A stretch of DNA of 64,000 nt. Origin: an uncultured Alphaproteobacteria bacterium. Its GTDB lineage: Bacteria; Pseudomonadota; Alphaproteobacteria; RF32; CAG-239. Within the stretch, counting starts at the first letter, position 1, and every line of letters starts with the position of its first letter. The DNA is taken from positions 1 through 64,000 of the forward strand of contig CAKQNT010000003.1 in NCBI GenBank assembly GCA_934255405.1. The letters run 5' to 3'. This document shows, piece by piece, positions 60,128-64,000 of this stretch. Below the pieces are notes generated by a model. That model was given only the letters and a program-made list of their open reading frames with translations. It did not search any database and was not told the DNA's origin. Both the position numbers and the translations under genes were made by a program.

Positions 60128-60162
60128 TGGTATAGCATGGGAAAATATGGGAATCAATGGGA
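60128..60162 (-). promoter_or_regulatory. mraZ promoter with MraZ operator repeats
   Basis: The minus strand has TTGATT (60152-60157), a 17-base spacer and TATACC (60129-60134). The plus strand holds three TGGGA repeats at 60138, 60148 and 60158, exactly 10 bases apart (one helical turn), and a weaker TGGTA at 60128. The known MraZ operator is a set of TGGGN repeats with 5-base gaps; this fits it. The repeats fall across the -35, spacer and -10. Confidence 0.75.
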
Positions 60163-60317
60163 AATTTTAGTAAATTATTAACTGTTCTTGGTTTGTTCTA
60201 TAAAAACAAGATATCTATATGCGCTAAGCTATGCCTGTATTGCATTACAGAAAAATTAAAAAAATCTAAAAATTTTCAGTGCCTGTTGTTTAAAATATTT
60301 ATAAAGCAACAAAGCAC

Positions 60318-60345
60318 TTGCAATCATGTTCTGAAATGTTATTCT
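60318..60345 (+). promoter_or_regulatory. Putative promoter of rnpB
   Basis: TTGCAA (60318-60323), 16-base spacer, TATTCT (60340-60345). It sets the RNA 5' end near 60350. Confidence 0.55.
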
Positions 60346-60349
60346 AGGC

Positions 60350-60750
60350 AACGATAAGGTGGCCGGATAGCCGCGCCGCAGCACGCCTGCGGTGAGGAAA
60401 GTCCGGGCTTCAGGGGAACAGGACACCGGATAACGTCCGGCTGGAGTAATCCAAGGGAAAGTGCCACAGAGAAGATACCGCCGGAGCAAGTCTTCGGTAA
60501 GGGTGAAAAGGTGGGGTAAGAGCCCACCGCAAAGTCGGTAACGACGTTGGCATGGTAAACCCTGTCTGATGCAAGACCAAGTTAGGAGGGTATAAGTGCC
60601 TTTGGGCAAACTGTGCTAAACGGAACGTTCTCCTTCCGCTCCAGAGGTAGGTCGCGTTGAGCTGTTTAGCAATAAACAGCCTAGATGAATGGCTATCGCC
60701 CTGCTTGCAGGGTACAGAACCCGGCTTATAAGCCGCCTTGTCGTTTATTC
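60350..60750 (+). ncRNA. rnpB: RNase P RNA (type A)
   Basis: Catalytic RNA of RNase P, which matures tRNA 5' ends. The 5' core GAGGAAAGTCCGGGCT (near 60395), the ACAGAGAA-type segment, GGTAAGGGTGAAAAGGTG, and the 3' core with a CAGAACCCGGCTTATA-type end are those of bacterial type A RNase P RNA. P1 pairs AACGATAAGGTGGC (60350-60363) with GCCGCCTTGTCGTT (60732-60745), allowing G-U pairs. It is the only structural RNA I am sure of. A T-rich end and the lpxC ribosome-binding site follow within 20 bases. The exact ends are approximate. Confidence 0.95.
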
Positions 60751-60768
60751 TTTTGGGAGTTTTGAATA

Positions 60769-61626
60769 ATGTCTCAACATACTTTATCTGCCGATTTAAC
60801 TATCAAAGGCATTGGTTTGCATTCCGGCTGCGATTCTACTTTGGTGTTGCATCCGGCGCCGGCAGATCATGGAATTGTTTTTGTTCGTTCTGACTTGCCG
60901 GAGCAACCGCGGATTGAGGCATTATATTCCAACGTGACAGATACCCGCAATTGCACTTGCCTTAGTGACGGCAAAGGTCATGTCGTTTCTACCATTGAAC
61001 ACCTGATGGCGGCTTTGTCGGTTTGCGGCGTTGACAATGCCTTAATAGAGGTTAACAATCAGGAGCTGCCGATTATGGACGGCTCGGCTCAACCTTTTTA
61101 TGAGGCTCTTCAGTCGGTTGGACTGGCAGAACAAAATGCTCCGCGTCGGTTGCTTGAGGTTTTGTCTCCGCTAAAATTTGATGATGGCAAAGGCGCGGTG
61201 GTTGAACTTTTGCCGGCAGAAGAATTTTCGGTTTCTTTTGCTATTGATTTTCCGTCCAAGATTGTCGGGCATCAGGAATTTTCCGCGCCGATAGATGCAG
61301 AAGTCTTTGCCAAAAAAATTGCTCCTTGCCGCACTTTTTGCGAGAAATATCAGGTTGATTATCTGCGCTCAATCGGGCTGATTAAGGGCGGTAGTTTGGA
61401 AAATGCCATCGTGCTGGACGGTGAGACAATTCTTAATCCTGAAGGTTTCCGCCTGCCTAATGAGTGCGTTAATCATAAGGTGATAGATGCCATCGGCGAT
61501 ATGTATACTATCGGAATGCCGCTTAAAGGCGCCCTTAGAGCTTCCAAGAGCGGGCACTATCACAATAACCAGATTTTGAAGTTGCTGTTTGCCGACAAGG
61601 CAGCCTACCGGATTGTTGAGGAATAA
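60769..61626 (+). CDS. lpxC: UDP-3-O-acyl-N-acetylglucosamine deacetylase LpxC
   Basis: 285 residues. Zn-dependent deacetylase, first committed step of lipid A. Two-domain fold: GIGLHSG near the start, STIEHLMAAL (zinc His near 79), HKVIDAIGD (zinc His/Asp near 238) and the catalytic His region SGHYHNNQ near 264. It starts 20 bases after rnpB with GGGAG ahead. In most bacteria lpxC stands beside ftsZ; here it heads lpxC-bamD-recN, the alphaproteobacterial pattern. Confidence 0.95.
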   Translation: MSQHTLSADLTIKGIGLHSGCDSTLVLHPAPADHGIVFVRSDLPEQPRIEALYSNVTDTRNCTCLSDGKGHVVSTIEHLMAALSVCGVDNALIEVNNQELPIMDGSAQPFYEALQSVGLAEQNAPRRLLEVLSPLKFDDGKGAVVELLPAEEFSVSFAIDFPSKIVGHQEFSAPIDAEVFAKKIAPCRTFCEKYQVDYLRSIGLIKGGSLENAIVLDGETILNPEGFRLPNECVNHKVIDAIGDMYTIGMPLKGALRASKSGHYHNNQILKLLFADKAAYRIVEE

Positions 61627-61629
61627 AAA

Positions 61630-62361
61630 ATGAAAAAGATAGCTTTGATGTTGGGACTGCTGATGTTGGTCGGAGCCTGCTCTACCACCAAAAACCCCGA
61701 AGAGGGGCTTTCTGCTGAGCGGCTTTATAACCGCGCCTATAAGCAGCTTAACAAAACCGAATATGTTAAAGCAGCCGGCAACTTTGAAAAAGTTGAGCTT
61801 GAACACCCTTATTCCAAATGGGCTACCAAGGCAAAACTGATGGGTGCTTATGCCTACTACAAAGACCAAAAATATGATGATGCCATAATGGCGCTTGATC
61901 GTTTTATCAAATATCACCCTGGCAACAAAGATATTGCCTATGCTTATTATATGAAGGGGCTGTGCTACTATGAGCAGATTGTCGGAATCGAAAAAGATCA
62001 GGAAACAACTCGTGAGGCTCAAGATGCGTTCAATCAGCTGATTGTTCGTTTTCCAGATACCGAATACGCCGAAGATGCCCGCCGCAAAATCAACCTGATA
62101 AACGATCATCTTGCCGGACAGGAGATGGAAATCGGGCGGTTTTATCTGGGACAGAAGAACTATTTGTCAGCGCTGAACCGTTTTTCTAAGGTTGTAACCA
62201 ATTATCAGACCACCGGACACATAGAAGAAGCTCTATACCGTCAGGTTGAACTATACAAGATTTTAGGCTTGAGCAAAGAGGCGCGTGATAGTCTTAATGT
62301 TTTGGGATATAATTACCCCGACAGCAAATGGTATAAACGGGCGCAAAAACTCTGCAACTAG
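61630..62361 (+). CDS. bamD: Outer-membrane assembly lipoprotein BamD
   Basis: 243 residues. Lipoprotein signal with lipobox LVGAC (Cys ~17), then TPR repeats (YNRAYKQLNKTEYVKAAGNFEKV, YAYYKDQKYDDAIMALDRF). BamD is the essential TPR partner of the beta-barrel assembly machine. It begins 3 bases after lpxC, whose last codons supply its ribosome-binding site. Length is typical (~240-260). Confidence 0.94.
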   Translation: MKKIALMLGLLMLVGACSTTKNPEEGLSAERLYNRAYKQLNKTEYVKAAGNFEKVELEHPYSKWATKAKLMGAYAYYKDQKYDDAIMALDRFIKYHPGNKDIAYAYYMKGLCYYEQIVGIEKDQETTREAQDAFNQLIVRFPDTEYAEDARRKINLINDHLAGQEMEIGRFYLGQKNYLSALNRFSKVVTNYQTTGHIEEALYRQVELYKILGLSKEARDSLNVLGYNYPDSKWYKRAQKLCN

Positions 62362-62374
62362 GACTTATTGATTA

Positions 62375-64000
62375 ATGCTTCGCTCTTTGTACATTCGCAA
62401 TGTTGTTTTAATTGACAAACTTGATTTAGAGTTTGGCGGAGGGCTAAGTGTGCTTACGGGAGAAACCGGCGCCGGCAAATCTATCTTGCTGGATTCTCTG
62501 GGCTTGGTGCTGGGTAATCGCGCAGAGACATCTCTCATTCGCACCGGAGCAGATAAATTGAGCGTTACCGCCGCGTTTGACGACCAAAACAGCAATTTGA
62601 TGTTGCAAAAATTGTTGTCGGAAAACGAGTTGGAGGGTGGCGATGAAATTATCATTAAACGCACGTTGGATCGCTCGGGCAAAGGCAAGATTTTTATAAA
62701 CGACCAACCAATAAGCGCCCGCTTGCTGAGAGATATTGGACCATTGTTGGTTGAAGTCCATGGGCAATTTGATAATCAGGGGCTGCTAAATCCCGTCAAT
62801 CATAGAGGAATATTGGATTCTTGGGGGCAGTACCCGAGCCTGCTCAATCAGACTGCTCTGGCATGGCGAGACTATTCGCAGGCAAAATCGGCGCGCGCAG
62901 CGGCAGAGGCTGATGTTAGCAAGGCCAAGGAAGAGGAAGACAATTTGCGCCATTGGGTTCAGGAATTGGAGCGAATTAACCCGATTAAGGGAGAAGAGGC
63001 TGAACTTTCGGCTCGTCGCCAAGAGCTTATGCACTCAGAAAAGATTGTGGAGAGCCTCAACTACGCCTATCAGTCCTTGAGCGGCAATCGTGACGTCGCT
63101 TCGGCACTTCGGCAGGCGGAATCTGCCATAGACAAGGCCAACCAATATGTTGATGGTAAATATGATGAGATTTATGCCGCGCTTGACCGTGCTCTGGTTG
63201 AGCTTACAGACGCGGTGGAGCGGATTGAGAGCGCCTCGGCGGATATCAGCCTAAACTCCAATGAGCAGGAAAATATTGACAGCCGTTTGTTTGCGCTTAA
63301 AGATTTGGCGCGTAAGCATGGTGTGGCGGTAGATGATTTGTCTGATACTCTGGATGAATTTCGCCGCCGCCTAAACAGCATAGAGCTCGGCGAAGACGGA
63401 ATCAACCGCTTGCGTAAGATTGAGCAGGAAAAGCGTTTGGCTTATTTGGAGACGGCAGGATTATTGCACAATGCCCGCGCCGAGGCGGCGCAAAAGCTTG
63501 ATACTGCGGTTATGTCTGAGTTGCCGCCGCTCAAGATGGAAAAGGCTCGCTTTATCACCATGGTTGAAAAACAATCAGAGGCAGGGTGGGGAGAACAGGG
63601 ATTTGACTCCATTGCCTTTACGGTTTCCACCAATCCGAACTCTCCGCAGGGCGCGCTTGGCAAAATCGCCTCCGGTGGTGAGCTGGCTCGCTTTATGTTG
63701 GCGCTAAAAGTAAATCTGGCGCAGAGTTCGCAGGTTGGCACCATGATATTTGATGAGGTAGACGCCGGCATTGGCGGTGCGACAGCCCAAGCTGTTGGCG
63801 AGCGCTTATCCAAGCTTGGCAAAAAAGTTCAGGTTTTGGTGGTTACTCACTCGCCGCAAGTGGCTGCACAGGGCGCGCAGCATTACAAAGTTGAAAAAAA
63901 TACCCAAGACAACATCACCACCACTGTTGTCTATGAGCTGGATTCTGCCGCTCGTCGAGAAGAGGTTGCGCGAATGCTGTCCGGTGCCACCATCACAGCC
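62375..64000 (+). CDS. recN: DNA repair protein RecN, C-terminal end cut by the window
   Basis: 542 codons from ATG 62375 (CTAGGACTTATTG ahead) run to the window end without a stop. SMC-like repair ATPase acting on double-strand breaks: Walker A GETGAGKS (~30-37), a long central coiled coil (~165-340), the signature SGGELARFMLALK and Walker B IFDEVDAGIGG. RecN is usually about 550-560 residues, so only some 15 codons are missing. It follows bamD by 13 bases in the standard lpxC-bamD-recN group. Confidence 0.94.
   Translation, partial: MLRSLYIRNVVLIDKLDLEFGGGLSVLTGETGAGKSILLDSLGLVLGNRAETSLIRTGADKLSVTAAFDDQNSNLMLQKLLSENELEGGDEIIIKRTLDRSGKGKIFINDQPISARLLRDIGPLLVEVHGQFDNQGLLNPVNHRGILDSWGQYPSLLNQTALAWRDYSQAKSARAAAEADVSKAKEEEDNLRHWVQELERINPIKGEEAELSARRQELMHSEKIVESLNYAYQSLSGNRDVASALRQAESAIDKANQYVDGKYDEIYAALDRALVELTDAVERIESASADISLNSNEQENIDSRLFALKDLARKHGVAVDDLSDTLDEFRRRLNSIELGEDGINRLRKIEQEKRLAYLETAGLLHNARAEAAQKLDTAVMSELPPLKMEKARFITMVEKQSEAGWGEQGFDSIAFTVSTNPNSPQGALGKIASGGELARFMLALKVNLAQSSQVGTMIFDEVDAGIGGATAQAVGERLSKLGKKVQVLVVTHSPQVAAQGAQHYKVEKNTQDNITTTVVYELDSAARREEVARMLSGATITA

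Noticed and set aside
60167..60182. TTAG-N7-TTAAC, one mismatch from a CtrA site near mraZ/rnpB
   Set aside because: AT-rich region and one mismatch in the first half-site; too weak to call on its own.
61369..62109. 246-codon minus-strand frame across lpxC and bamD
   Set aside because: It lies opposite two well-supported genes; its codon pattern follows theirs in reverse.
1..64000. Prophage, insertion sequence, CRISPR, restriction or toxin-antitoxin system
   Set aside because: No transposase, integrase, terminal inverted repeats, spaced direct repeats or defence-type proteins are visible.

Overview
The window looks like chromosomal DNA from a motile, Gram-negative alphaproteobacterium of moderate-to-low GC. 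The case for Alphaproteobacteria rests on several marker arrangements: secB divergent from a Tim44-family gene that overlaps mltA, a DUF1013 (TrcR-type) regulator, FlbT and FlbD as flagellar regulators, a zapA gene with a short coiled-coil partner and a 6S-like RNA behind it, and lpxC-bamD-recN. Codon usage, AT-rich spacers and several degenerate enzymes fit an uncultured, possibly host-associated lineage of the Rhodospirillales type; that placement is inference. I see no prophage, insertion sequence, CRISPR array, tRNA or rRNA. Coding density is high and most spacers end in clear intrinsic terminators.

Layout. 1-2 kb: mltA (cut by the window edge) and a Tim44-like gene, divergent from secB. 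2-8.4 kb (minus): a fused C26 amidotransferase/VanX-type dipeptidase gene and a Bat (aerotolerance) operon, DUF4381-batA-batB/C-batD, without the usual MoxR and DUF58 genes. 8.5-14.3 kb: tyrS, anmK, and ileS of the eukaryote-like type preceded by an isoleucine-rich leader ORF whose end forms a terminator-like hairpin. 14.4-17.9 kb: a 1136-residue protein of unknown function. 18-24.2 kb: alr, tatD, tcdA, a HAD-like gene without its nucleophile, a small membrane protein, uup and a TerB-like gene. 24.3-27.3 kb: flbT and two flagellin genes. 27.5-30.5 kb: a Sel1-repeat protein and accBC.

30.7-47.4 kb is a large flagellar block on the plus strand. A near-perfect sigma-54 promoter drives fliK-flgD-flgE. 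Then come fliF-fliG-fliH-fliN-flbD-flhA-flhF-flhG, a FliK-like gene, and a DnaJ-transmembrane-SH3-like protein fused to the operon by an 8-base overlap. The block therefore holds hook, MS-ring/C-ring, export-gate and polar-placement genes together with their own sigma-54 activator.

47.5-64 kb: an orphan gene, ymdB, 6S RNA, zapA and its partner, a ThiE-like remnant, efp, an inositol-monophosphatase homologue without key metal ligands, an OmpA-like protein, rpmE, a membrane protein with a cyclase-like C-terminus, a beta-rich unknown protein, a TrcR homologue with a histone-H1-like tail, a short division cluster (mraZ-rsmH-ftsL-ftsI) with MraZ operator repeats laid across its promoter, RNase P RNA, lpxC, bamD and recN (cut by the right edge).

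The most interesting points are the ileS leader/hairpin, the mraZ operator-promoter, the C26-VanX fusion, the H1-tailed TrcR, the DnaJ-like protein in the flagellar operon, the 1136-residue unknown, and a set of homologues that have lost catalytic residues (BatB, HAD, SuhB-like, ThiE-like, cyclase-like). All assignments were made by reading the sequence; no database search was run.
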